Source of the DNA: Candidatus Bathyarchaeota archaeon UBA185
GTDB lineage: Archaea; Thermoproteota; Bathyarchaeia; 40CM-2-53-6
Direction of reading: 5' to 3'
Length of the DNA: 10,153 nt
NCBI GenBank assembly: GCA_002495485.1
Contig: DAFH01000050.1
Span: 1,475-11,627, forward strand
Part shown: positions 1-5,862 of the stretch, one piece after another
How the letters are laid out: every line of letters begins with the position of its first letter
How positions within the stretch are numbered: the stretch's first letter is position 1
Notes under the pieces: model-generated
Seen by the model: only the letters and a program-made list of their open reading frames with translations
Told to the model about the DNA's origin: nothing
Databases searched by the model: none
Made by a program: the position numbers and the translations under genes

Positions 1-83
1 TCCTGAAGATCTTACGCTTCTCTCGAGCTGTCGAGGTTAAGAAAAAGCGACAGGAGGCGGGCGACCGTGGGACGGGGGCGTAC

Positions 84-163
84 CCTAGTCGGTCTATGCA
101 TGTTTGGTCTCTGTCTTAGACCCAGCCTCTGATCTTCTTTGCGTCAGTGACTTTGCCGATGCG
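84..163 (-). pseudogene. Relic of a glutamate dehydrogenase 3' end
   Basis: Read on the minus strand, 163-116 gives IGKVTDAKKIRGWV and a TAA stop, preceded by an Arg codon. This matches the last residues of the intact dehydrogenase ending at 5863 (GKVTDAMKIRGWV, also TAA). At the nucleotide level, about 45 bases from the stop inward match with three substitutions. Similarity continues past the stop into the flank: CCTAGTC at 84-90 corresponds to 5832-5838, and TTGGT-TCTGTCT is shared just before the stop. Further upstream one base is missing, the frame closes at a TAG (167-169), and similarity ends. About 14 codons plus 3' flank therefore survive. I infer a decayed paralogue or a partial duplication. 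A T5 run on the minus strand (about 44-48) could be an old terminator. Bases 1-83 hold nothing else I can name. Confidence 0.75.
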
Positions 164-168
164 TGCCT

Positions 169-388
169 ATGCCCGGGACCACCTTAGTGACCAGCTACAT
201 ATCCGTCGGAAGATTCTCTCTCCCTTTCGCCAGGGGCTTTCAACCCGGTCTTCGGAATCTCAATCGGCCTAATGATGATGTCGGGGGTCAGCCTCGCCAT
301 GAACAGACCACGTCTTCATGAATGGGACTGGAAAGAGCATTGGCGATGGACCCGCATTGGTGAGGGGTCATCGAGAAAAGACAGAATG
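169..388 (+). pseudogene. Possible frameshifted small membrane protein
   Basis: An ATG at 169 opens a frame (MPGTTLVTSYISVGRFSLPFAR...) that becomes coding-unlike after a run of four G at 233-236. If one G is removed, reading passes into the next frame and continues as FNPVFGISIGLMMMSGVSLA, then a polar, Trp-rich tail (HEWDWKEHWRW) ending at a TGA at 386-388. The second frame has no ATG before its internal Met run. The reconstructed product would be about 73 residues with one membrane segment. I recognise no family. It could be a real gene with a sequencing or assembly indel in the G run, a decayed gene, or chance. It lies immediately beside the dehydrogenase relic, which fits a region of gene decay. 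Confidence 0.25.
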
Positions 389-419
389 TGAAGAACTGTA
401 TTTCGGAGCTCGTCAGGAA

Positions 420-725
420 ATGTGCCCACTTCCGATACCATCACACGAATGCCCTTTCTGCCACAGACCGTTCTCGGCCGAGCTTGTCTCAAAGGAAAAG
501 CTGGATTCAAGCATGGTTGTTCCAGAGCCGGCGGAGAAAATCCAGATCGGCAGAGACTTGACATCTCCACTATCCCGTAGCGAAGATTGGATCGGCTACA
601 AACTCACCTACAGGTGCAAGCACTGCGGGAAGGAATGGACGAGAACGTCGGAGAAAGAGGTCGAGCTTCCCCGGAGCTATGTCGAGAACGAATACAAGGA
701 TGCAGATCGGACCTTCGAGGACTAA
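420..725 (+). CDS. Small zinc-ribbon protein, function unknown
   Basis: The 101-residue product carries two CxxC knuckles, CPFC at residues 11-14 and CKHC at 66-69. They are separated by about 50 residues and each is followed by short basic or aromatic strands (HRPF, GKEW). This is the layout of a single zinc ribbon with a long insert. The C-terminus is acidic. An upstream in-frame ATG at 318 would give 135 residues. I prefer 420 because the extra 34 residues look unlike the rest, overlap another open frame and have no ribosome site. AGGA lies very close before the 420 ATG, so the start is not settled. Zinc ribbons of this kind occur in transcription, translation and redox proteins, and nothing here identifies a role. 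It converges on the gene at 864-1277. Confidence 0.65.
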   Translation: MCPLPIPSHECPFCHRPFSAELVSKEKLDSSMVVPEPAEKIQIGRDLTSPLSRSEDWIGYKLTYRCKHCGKEWTRTSEKEVELPRSYVENEYKDADRTFED

Positions 726-764
726 AATGGCTAGAGACTGGTTAGAGGAGAATAGCAGCTAGTG

Positions 765-790
765 GGCAGATTCTCTGTTCAATATCTGCC
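765..790. repeat. 7-bp inverted repeat between convergent genes
   Basis: GGCAGAT (765-771) and ATCTGCC (784-790) are perfect reverse complements around a 12-base loop. The site lies in the 138-base gap between the convergent genes ending at 725 and 864. A hairpin here could form in transcripts from either side and might protect or terminate both. There is no T run next to it, so a terminator role is only suggestive. Confidence 0.4.
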
Positions 791-863
791 GCGACGGCGA
801 AATCTCTCTTCTCGGCTAGCACGCACTCGAGCGAATATCTGAGATCGTGTCCTGTTGGTTGAC

Positions 864-1277
864 CTAGGCTACTTTTCTCGCCAGCGGTTTTCCCTCGGCT
901 ATTCGCGAGATGTCGTCCATGATGTCGTACTGGATGCGCGAATTCCAGGCCGCCTCGAGAACTTGAGCTGGCAAGAATAGCCCGGCAGTGAGAACCGCTT
1001 CAACGCCTACGACTGCCAGGTTTTGGACCCACTTTCCGATTCCCACACGAACGCTGCAGTCGTTTGGCTGTCCTGATACGAGGATTGTGAGACACCTTTC
1101 CGCCGCGAGCAAGTCTCTAACCAGGCTCTCCTTCTGCGCTTGGATCACTATTCCACTTGCCCCCTTCGACTTTTGAGTCGTAAAGCCCTCCGAGTTCAAA
1201 TCATCAACTATGCGCTGTGAGAACCAATCCAAATCTAGATTCCTATCCGTGAAACGCAACGTCTTCTCAGCAACCAA
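864..1277 (-). CDS. Hypothetical protein with one hydrophobic segment
   Basis: This is a 137-residue protein of no family I can name. The N-terminal part (about 5-80) alternates predicted helix (DLDWFSQRIVDDLNSEGF) and strands (GIVIQAQKE, CLTILVSG, CSVRVGIG). A hydrophobic stretch follows at about 86-110 (LAVVGVEAVLTAGLFLPAQV) and then an amphipathic tail. The pattern of a small alpha/beta domain followed by a possible membrane anchor recalls short archaeal and bacterial proteins that attach a similar module to zinc ribbons or membrane segments; that resemblance is from memory and weak. The start is TTG at 1277. It is supported by GGTGAG (1283-1288) five bases upstream and a TATA-like TATAATAATT at 1310-1319, which leaves a very short leader. 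It is transcribed away from the DUF1269 gene. Confidence 0.7.
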   Translation of the reverse strand: MVAEKTLRFTDRNLDLDWFSQRIVDDLNSEGFTTQKSKGASGIVIQAQKESLVRDLLAAERCLTILVSGQPNDCSVRVGIGKWVQNLAVVGVEAVLTAGLFLPAQVLEAAWNSRIQYDIMDDISRIAEGKPLARKVA

Positions 1278-1309
1278 GAGTGCTCACCTTCGAACTATTC
1301 CACCGGTGC

Positions 1310-1319
1310 TATAATAATT
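1310..1319 (-). promoter_or_regulatory. TATA-like box of the 864-1277 gene
   Basis: The plus strand reads TATAATAATT, which is AATTATTATA on the transcribed side. It is centred about 37 bases before the TTG start, which would leave a leader of roughly ten bases that just includes the GGTGAG ribosome site. Confidence 0.45.
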
Positions 1320-1387
1320 CGACAATCCCACTTATCAGGCAGGTATTCTCCCCACATAGTGGCACAAAATCGTGAAAAGTGACTTCC

Positions 1388-1459
1388 ATGGGTTCTCCGC
1401 GTCCCAGACGAATGGTACACTGTGTTGCAAAGAGTACGTTCCTTTCAAATACGACCTGA
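1388..1459 (+). other. Possible 23-codon upstream ORF
   Basis: ATG at 1388 opens a 23-residue frame (MGSPRPRRMVHCVAKS..., stop TGA at 1457-1459) ending 31 bases before the DUF1269 start. The bases before its ATG (GAAAAGTGACT at 1374-1384, then three bases, then ATGG) repeat those before the DUF1269 ATG (1477-1487). The frame runs through the shared dyad element at 1415-1438. It could be a leader peptide or simply a duplicated initiation region. If the A-rich box at 1443-1451 is the promoter of the downstream gene, this frame is not on that transcript. Confidence 0.2.
1415..1438 (+). promoter_or_regulatory. Dyad operator candidate, copy 1
   Basis: Twenty-four bases starting GTACACT and ending AGAGTACG, with core GTGTTGCAA. 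Arms GTACACT and AGAGTAC form an imperfect 7-9-7 inverted repeat with one mismatch. The same 24 bases, with one substitution, occur on the opposite strand at 4728-4751. This copy ends 52 bases before the DUF1269 ATG. An A-rich box (TTTCAAATA, 1443-1451) follows five bases later and could be the TATA element. The position just upstream of a core promoter and the half-site symmetry suggest a binding site for a dimeric regulator. Confidence 0.6.
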
Positions 1460-1490
1460 ACTGAGCCAAATTCTACGAAAAGTGACTGTA

Positions 1491-2342
1491 ATGGAAAAAA
1501 TGATTGTTGCAGTATTCGACACCGAGAAGAAAGCATACGATGGATCTAAAGCTCTCAACGAACTCGACGACGAAGGAAGCATTACGGTCCACTCCGAAGC
1601 CGTCATCGCAAAGGCCAGCGACGGAACCGTCAGCGTGAAAAAGGAAGACGACAGTTTCCCGATCAGGACCGTCGCCGGAACCGCGGTCGGCAGTCTCATC
1701 GGACTTCTAGGAGGACCGATAGGCGTCGCCCTCGGCGCGGGTGCTGGCACACTCGCGGGCGCGATCTCTGAAGCGTACGTGGCTGACGTCGACACCGATT
1801 TTCTCTACGACGCATCATCCAAACTAACGAACGGCAAATACGCGGTCGTGGCCGATGTGAGCGAGGAGTGGGAGACCCCGATCGACACTAGAATGGAAGC
1901 ACTCGGCGGGACCGTCATTCGGACAGTCAAGAAGAACTACGAAGCAGACCAGAGGGCCCAGGACATCGCAATGGCAAAGATGCAGAGAGACCAGTTGAAG
2001 ACGGAAATGACAACGGCTAGTAGCAGCCGCAAGGCCAAGCTCCAGGCCAAGATAGACGCCCTCAACAAGAAGATTGACACCAAGATGACGAACGCAAAAC
2101 AGAGACTAGAACAGATGAAGCACGAAAGAGACGCCAAGATCCAAGCGCTCGAAACCAAAAGAAAAACCGTCCAAACAGAGAGGAAGACACAGATGGACGA
2201 GCGGAGCGACGAGATAAAGAGAAACTACGACGAAGCCGAAAAACGGTTCAAGACCCAAACGGCAGACCGGCTCGACCGAACTGCCAAGGGGCTAGAGGAC
2301 AGAGCCTCGAAGCTCAGGAAAGAAGCCGAAATACCAGCCTAG
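1491..2342 (+). CDS. DUF1269-like glycine-zipper protein with coiled-coil tail
   Basis: The 283-residue product opens with a small alpha/beta domain (MEKMIVAVFDTEKKAYDG..., residues 1-55). A glycine-rich hydrophobic hairpin follows at about 61-95 (GTAVGSLIGLLGGPIGVALG and on), then a return strand (KYAVVADVSEEW, 116-127; TVIRTVKKNY, 141-150). This order fits the DUF1269 (COG4803) family of predicted membrane proteins, usually about 170 residues and of unknown function. Residues 150-280 add a highly charged Lys/Glu/Arg helix that is probably one long coiled coil. The start is ATG 1491; an in-frame ATG at 1422 falls inside the repeat element. GTGA in AAGTGACT may serve as the ribosome site. The shared dyad lies directly upstream. 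The tail suggests self-assembly or a scaffold at a membrane, which is inference. Confidence 0.8.
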   Translation: MEKMIVAVFDTEKKAYDGSKALNELDDEGSITVHSEAVIAKASDGTVSVKKEDDSFPIRTVAGTAVGSLIGLLGGPIGVALGAGAGTLAGAISEAYVADVDTDFLYDASSKLTNGKYAVVADVSEEWETPIDTRMEALGGTVIRTVKKNYEADQRAQDIAMAKMQRDQLKTEMTTASSSRKAKLQAKIDALNKKIDTKMTNAKQRLEQMKHERDAKIQALETKRKTVQTERKTQMDERSDEIKRNYDEAEKRFKTQTADRLDRTAKGLEDRASKLRKEAEIPA

Positions 2343-2362
2343 ACCTAGACCACCCGAACGTA

Positions 2363-2409
2363 GTTCAGCAGTTCCGGCCCAGCCCGCCTGAGAGCGGAGC
2401 TGCTGGAAC
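2363..2409 (+). other. Nested hairpin in the 3' region of the DUF1269 gene
   Basis: Twenty bases after the stop codon, GTTCAGCAG (2363-2371) can pair with CTGCTGGAAC (2400-2409) with one bulged base. Inside, CCGC (2384-2387) pairs with GCGG (2394-2397) around CTGAGA. A second AGTTCCGG (2370-2377) / CCGGAACT (2485-2492) pairing is also possible and would compete with it. No T run follows. This could be a 3' stabilising structure, a processing signal or part of a small RNA. Confidence 0.4.
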
Positions 2410-2536
2410 GGTCGTCATATCCCGCGCGGATCCGGCATCTTCTACGAGGAGAAAGAAGGAGACTGGCGGAGAGGCGTTAAGAGACCGGAACTGGACGTTT
2501 TCGTCGATTGCCAAATCCGCCGCTGTTTTCGGGGTC

Positions 2537-2725
2537 CTAGGCAATCCTTAGCAGTTCGAAGACCATTGTGACCTTGCCCTCTTTCTGTCTCTGCCAGTCA
2601 GAGAGCAGCCCATGAATCATGGGAAGCACCTTTTTCGCAGCTTGATCTGCCGTCTCATAGTATGTCTCGACACCGTCAACACTGACGACGACTCCGTTCT
2701 TGATCCCCCTCAGTTCTATTTTCAC
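2537..2725 (-). CDS. Small hypothetical protein (62 residues)
   Basis: GTG start at 2725. The sequence begins with two likely strands (MKIELRGIKNGVVVSVDGVE) and continues as an amphipathic helix (TADQAAKKVLPMIHGLLSDW), ending in a third strand (KVTMVFELLRIA). That gives a plausible beta-beta-alpha-beta mini-domain without Cys or membrane segments. I do not recognise a family. A purine-rich GGAAGGA lies about 12 bases before the start, which is longer spacing than usual. It is divergent from the winged-helix/MEDS regulator, with about 120 bases between them. Regular composition and a domain-like pattern argue that it is real. Confidence 0.6.
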   Translation of the reverse strand: MKIELRGIKNGVVVSVDGVETYYETADQAAKKVLPMIHGLLSDWQRQKEGKVTMVFELLRIA

Positions 2726-2819
2726 TTATTCTCTGGTTCCTTCCATTTTGTTCTATGTTAGCGAATAGGCTTCGAAATCTGTCAAAGCGGAGGTGTTAAG
2801 ACAATACTAAAATCGGTTA

Positions 2820-2832
2820 CTCCCCAAGGAGA
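2820..2832 (+). promoter_or_regulatory. Ribosome site in a small hairpin
   Basis: AAGGAGA at 2826-2832 is the best ribosome-binding match before the ATG at 2845 (12-base spacing). CTCC (2820-2823) can pair with its GGAG (2828-2831) around CCAA, so the site may be partly hidden. The match supports choosing 2845 over the later ATG at 2920. An A-rich ACTAAAAT box lies about 35 bases before the start codon. Confidence 0.4.
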
Positions 2833-2844
2833 GTTACCAAGATA

Positions 2845-3774
2845 ATGATCTCCACCCGATGCAGGTCGCGTCGTGTCCCGTTCCGTCGACGCGGGCCGCA
2901 GAAACCGAAGAGAACGGTGATGGAGATCTATTTCGAGATACTCACCGGCATAGAGCGAGAAAACCGAGCGCGCAGCCCGGTGAAGAAAACCAGAGTACAA
3001 CAGCGCAGCAATCTCTCCTACGACAAGTTCACCCGATATCTACACGGCATGGCTCAGCGAGGGCTCGTCCAGCTCGACCCGTTGTCAATCACCGAGAAGG
3101 GTCGGGAATTCATGCTGGACTATGGTCGGATTAGACGTTTCATGTCGGAGATCGGCGCGAGACTCTTCGAGTCCAAGCCCCCATCCGAGTATGGCCCCGC
3201 AGAGTTCGTTGCTTCGCTGCCGCGTGGACACCACGCGGTTCTACTCTACGACGATCGTGACTATGCAGAACTTGTCTCAGCCAGGTTCATGTCAGAAGGA
3301 CTGGTAAAGGGCGAATCGTGTGTCTGCCTCACCTACGAAGATCCGGCAGGCGTGCAGAAACAACTACAGGCACTGGGACTTGACACTGCAAGGGAGATCC
3401 GGGAAAATCGACTGCGCTTCCCTCCACGAAGCATGGCCCCACAAAAGCCTCCTCGCTCTTTTGACGACGTAAAGAGAGGACTGCAAGTTTTGACGAACGG
3501 GATGAAGCCTCCATTCCGCGTCTTTGGCAATTTTGTCCGTGTCACCAACATAAGGGAGCTTCGGCTGCACCTTCGAATAGAGAAACTGGCTCACGACAGG
3601 TTTGACGAACTCGGAGTATCGCTGTTAGCCTGGTACGACCTGAACAGGGTACCTCGAACCTTTCGGCGCAAGTTCGTCGAGCAGATCATCCCGGCGCACA
3701 GCCATGTCATCTTCGCGTCAGAACCGTCCAAGGCATTCGGCTTCGATTCATCACTTCTAAGGCCAGAAGATTGA
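2845..3774 (+). CDS. Winged-helix regulator fused to a MEDS sensory domain
   Basis: 309 residues. After a basic leader (RCRSRRVPFRRR), residues 24-98 form an archaeal winged helix of the HTH_45 type: EIYFEILTGIE, then KTRVQQRSNLSYDKFTRYL as recognition-helix region, then the wing GLVQLDPLSITEKGREFM. Residues 127-292 resemble a MEDS (DcmR-like sensory) domain: GHHAVLLYDDRDYAELVSA, then GLVKGESCVCLTYEDP, with a late PAHSHVIFASEP. MEDS domains, built on a RecA-like fold, are thought to sense small ligands in DcmR and related signalling proteins; the ligand here is unknown. The protein is presumably a soluble dimeric regulator. It sits between the two genes that share the dyad element and is a natural candidate to bind it, which is inference only. 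An ATG at 2920 would cut into the first helix of the DNA-binding domain. Confidence 0.8.
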   Translation: MISTRCRSRRVPFRRRGPQKPKRTVMEIYFEILTGIERENRARSPVKKTRVQQRSNLSYDKFTRYLHGMAQRGLVQLDPLSITEKGREFMLDYGRIRRFMSEIGARLFESKPPSEYGPAEFVASLPRGHHAVLLYDDRDYAELVSARFMSEGLVKGESCVCLTYEDPAGVQKQLQALGLDTAREIRENRLRFPPRSMAPQKPPRSFDDVKRGLQVLTNGMKPPFRVFGNFVRVTNIRELRLHLRIEKLAHDRFDELGVSLLAWYDLNRVPRTFRRKFVEQIIPAHSHVIFASEPSKAFGFDSSLLRPED

Positions 3775-3789
3775 ACTCATCAATCAAGG

Positions 3790-3804
3790 GCGACGGAGCG
3801 TCGC
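3790..3804 (+). other. GC-rich hairpin after the regulator gene
   Basis: GCGACG (3790-3795), GAG, CGTCGC (3799-3804) is a perfect 6-3-6 inverted repeat 15 bases after the stop codon of the regulator. The 162-base convergent gap to the DUF1614 gene also holds CAGCT/AGCTG with a 7-base loop (about 3868-3884). No T run follows either one. They may act as a transcript end or 3' protection. Confidence 0.35.
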
Positions 3805-3936
3805 AGGGTCGCACATAGCCCGTGATCTACAAACGATGATCTTTCGGGAAAATGTGGGAAACGTCAGCTGATTAGGAGCTGTGGGTTTGCCTGTCTCAAT
3901 GAAGAAATGCGACCCCTCCATTATTGGACGGCTCGT

Positions 3937-4635
3937 CTAACCTACTGGTACTAGCAAGGCAGCCGTGAGTCCGGTCAGAAACACTCCGTCCATAGTCCCA
4001 GCGCCTCCGATACTCGCCATTGGAGCGCCGAGCTTCCCGATGTCCCGGAGGTTCGTAAGGTCCGCGCCAATGAGAGTCCCGAGTGTGCCCGAGACATACG
4101 CTACAACTGCAGGGGAAGCTGGAGCCACCAGGTAGGCCATCGCCGCAGCTATGATGGGTGGTACGAGAGCGGGCGTCACAATCCCTACACCCTTCTGCTT
4201 CCTTGCAACAAGATGCACGAGAACTGAGGTTACAAGCGTAGCGACCAGAGACCCCGCGATAAGGCTTGGATGAGTAGCAAGAAGATAGATCGAAACGACG
4301 ACAGGGACTACCGCCCCTCCGACGTTCACCGCGACAACGGTCGTCTGCCTGTACACGATTCTGGGTATTCTGTAGTAGATCCCAAAGATTCTCACCCCGT
4401 CTGCCTCGACCAATGGCTCCGACGATGTCACCCGGCCGACAGGGATGTTGACAGCACTACCAGCTAGAGTACTCAAGAGAATCAGACCGTACTCGACTGA
4501 GCTGAATCCGATACGATTGAAGGCGACCTCCCCTACGCCGATCAGAACGCCGATAATGACGATGACTAGGAGAGCATAGAGGACAAGAAGCATTCTGCTC
4601 CTGTGCTGTTGTCCAAAGACTACACTATCCGGCAA
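3937..4635 (-). CDS. DUF1614 family integral membrane protein
   Basis: 232 residues, nearly all hydrophobic, with about six or seven membrane segments. Signature stretches of the uncharacterised DUF1614 (COG4089) family are visible: NVGGAVVPVVVSIYLL (104-119), TLIGADLTNL (187-196) and IGGAGTMDGVFLTG (209-222). The aspartates of GADL and TMDG lie in or next to membrane segments and may be functional; no activity is known to me. The longest frame begins at TTG 4635. An internal ATG at 4593 (residue 15) has AGGAG four bases upstream and is an equally good start, but it would drop the basic HRSR that should sit on the cytoplasmic side of helix 1. The promoter region carries copy 2 of the dyad element. 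It converges with the MEDS regulator and appears to be transcribed alone. Confidence 0.82.
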   Translation of the reverse strand: MPDSVVFGQQHRSRMLLVLYALLVIVIIGVLIGVGEVAFNRIGFSSVEYGLILLSTLAGSAVNIPVGRVTSSEPLVEADGVRIFGIYYRIPRIVYRQTTVVAVNVGGAVVPVVVSIYLLATHPSLIAGSLVATLVTSVLVHLVARKQKGVGIVTPALVPPIIAAAMAYLVAPASPAVVAYVSGTLGTLIGADLTNLRDIGKLGAPMASIGGAGTMDGVFLTGLTAALLVPVG

Positions 4636-4727
4636 ATTCTACTAGTCAACTCCAAGGGAAACAGGTAGGTTCAACCGTTTCATCCTACGCCAATCTCACT
4701 TAATAGAACTACAGCATTTATCGGGCC

Positions 4728-4751
4728 CGTACTCTTTGCAACACACTGTAC
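4728..4751 (-). promoter_or_regulatory. Dyad operator candidate, copy 2
   Basis: On the minus strand this reads GTACAGT, GTGTTGCAA, AGAGTAC, G. That is 23 of 24 bases identical to copy 1 at 1415-1438, and in the same orientation relative to the gene it precedes. It lies 93 bases before the TTG start of the DUF1614 gene. An A-rich box (GATAAATG on the minus strand) follows about six bases after it, close to the offset of the A-rich box behind copy 1. The arms form a weaker inverted repeat here, with two mismatches. Confidence 0.6.
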
Positions 4752-4812
4752 AAGAGAAATGGTGACGCGGTCCGAATCTCTAGCAGCATTCTAAGAATCG
4801 GTTAGAGGCTCC

Positions 4813-5757
4813 CTAGCTTGCGTGCTTGTAGAATTTGATTGTTGCCCGTAGACCTTCATCGAAACTGGTGGGATCACTCCAGAAGCGGCGCGAGAACTTT
4901 GTGCTGTCCACTACATAGGGTCGATTCCATTGGAACCTCATCTCCTTCAACTCTCTGACGTCGCTTCTAAACAGGCTGAGCACTCCGGCGAGGAGTGGAG
5001 ACACTAGGGTGATACGTGGCTTAACGCCGATCAACTGTGCCGTCAAAGTCAAGAGGTCACGTAGCGTCCGGGTCGGAGCGTTTGGCACATGCCAGGCTTG
5101 CCCATAGGCATCGTCTGGCGCGTCGATCATCGTCTCTAACGCGCGGGCGAAATCTGGAACGTATGTGAAATCGTGCGGTTGATCCGGAGGATACGGGGCG
5201 AGAGCACTCTTGCCTGCAAGTAAACGTTCTACCCCATAGGTGGATAGTACCGATGTCGGCACGTCTGGACCGTAGAAGTCGGACGCCCGGACGGCTACCG
5301 CTCTCACCTTGCCACTATTGTGCGCTTCTTGCCACTGACGTGTGATCTCTGCGCGCACTCGTGGCTTCCGACCATAGTCCGTGACCGGCATATCCTCGGT
5401 TAATGGCCGGGTCTGGGGTCCGTACATGTACAGGTTGTCCGCGAAGATGAACCGTGCGCCAGTCTTTGCACATGCCTGAAGAATACTGCGCATGATGACG
5501 GGCCAGACGGTCGTGTAGATCTTCGAGACGTACGGGACTCCGACAGCACAGACGACAGTGTCGCAGCCAGCTAATGCTGATTGCGCCTCGTCCATGTTTT
5601 CTATGTTGGCACTTACAAAACGTGTATTTTCGGGGAGATTGGATGGTTTCCGTCTCTGAACAACGATAATGTCGTTTCCACGTTCGGAGATCCTTTCGAC
5701 AAGAGCCCGGCCGACCGCACCATATCCGGCAACCGCAATCTTCTGACCATTTGGCAA
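4813..5757 (-). CDS. SDR/NAD-dependent epimerase-like protein, atypical
   Basis: The 314-residue extended short-chain dehydrogenase/reductase fold begins with a Rossmann motif KIAVAGYGAVGRALV (6-20, GxGxxG). An acidic/polar NAD region (NIENMDEA), CDTVVCAVGVPYVS (65-78) and FIFADNLYMYGP (103-114) follow. Later landmarks typical of the epimerase/dehydratase family are RASDFYGPDV (157-166) and HDFTYVPDFARALETM (195-210). The usual catalytic YxxxK is absent: the region reads DYGRKPRVRAE (127-137), with Lys one position early. The protein may therefore reduce another substrate or act by an altered mechanism. The substrate cannot be told from sequence. The start is TTG 5757. A T-rich TTTTTTAT about 36 bases upstream doubles as part of the upstream gene's terminator and possibly as this gene's TATA box. 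Confidence 0.8.
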   Translation of the reverse strand: MPNGQKIAVAGYGAVGRALVERISERGNDIIVVQRRKPSNLPENTRFVSANIENMDEAQSALAGCDTVVCAVGVPYVSKIYTTVWPVIMRSILQACAKTGARFIFADNLYMYGPQTRPLTEDMPVTDYGRKPRVRAEITRQWQEAHNSGKVRAVAVRASDFYGPDVPTSVLSTYGVERLLAGKSALAPYPPDQPHDFTYVPDFARALETMIDAPDDAYGQAWHVPNAPTRTLRDLLTLTAQLIGVKPRITLVSPLLAGVLSLFRSDVRELKEMRFQWNRPYVVDSTKFSRRFWSDPTSFDEGLRATIKFYKHAS

Positions 5758-5790
5758 ACGGGAACGATATCGGTTTTCTGCAGGTCGGAT

Positions 5791-5833
5791 AAAAAATTAG
5801 GGAGACGGTTCACTAGTCCACGTGGCCGTCTCC
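5791..5833 (-). terminator. Hairpin-plus-T6 terminator of the dehydrogenase gene
   Basis: On the minus strand, GGAGACGG (5833-5826) pairs perfectly with CCGTCTCC (5808-5801) around a 17-base loop. The stem can extend through TAG/CTA with a bulged G. CTAATTTTTTAT follows, with T6 at 5791-5796. It starts 30 bases after the dehydrogenase stop. Many archaea terminate on T runs without hairpins, so a bacterial-style stem here is notable. Confidence 0.7.
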
Positions 5834-5862
5834 TAGTCAGTCGGGGTGGTTGGTTTCTGTCT

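Noticed and set aside
1445..1795. Minus-strand open frame opposite the DUF1269 gene
   Set aside because: It is Ser/Pro/Ala-rich, as expected from reading a glycine-rich gene backwards, and it has no start signals.
3775..3936. A tRNA or other stable RNA in the convergent gap
   Set aside because: No T-loop consensus or cloverleaf pairing; only short hairpins are seen.
1415..4751. The two dyad copies as ends of an insertion element
   Set aside because: No transposase or target-site duplications; the interval holds ordinary genes; and no further similarity extends beyond the 24 bases.
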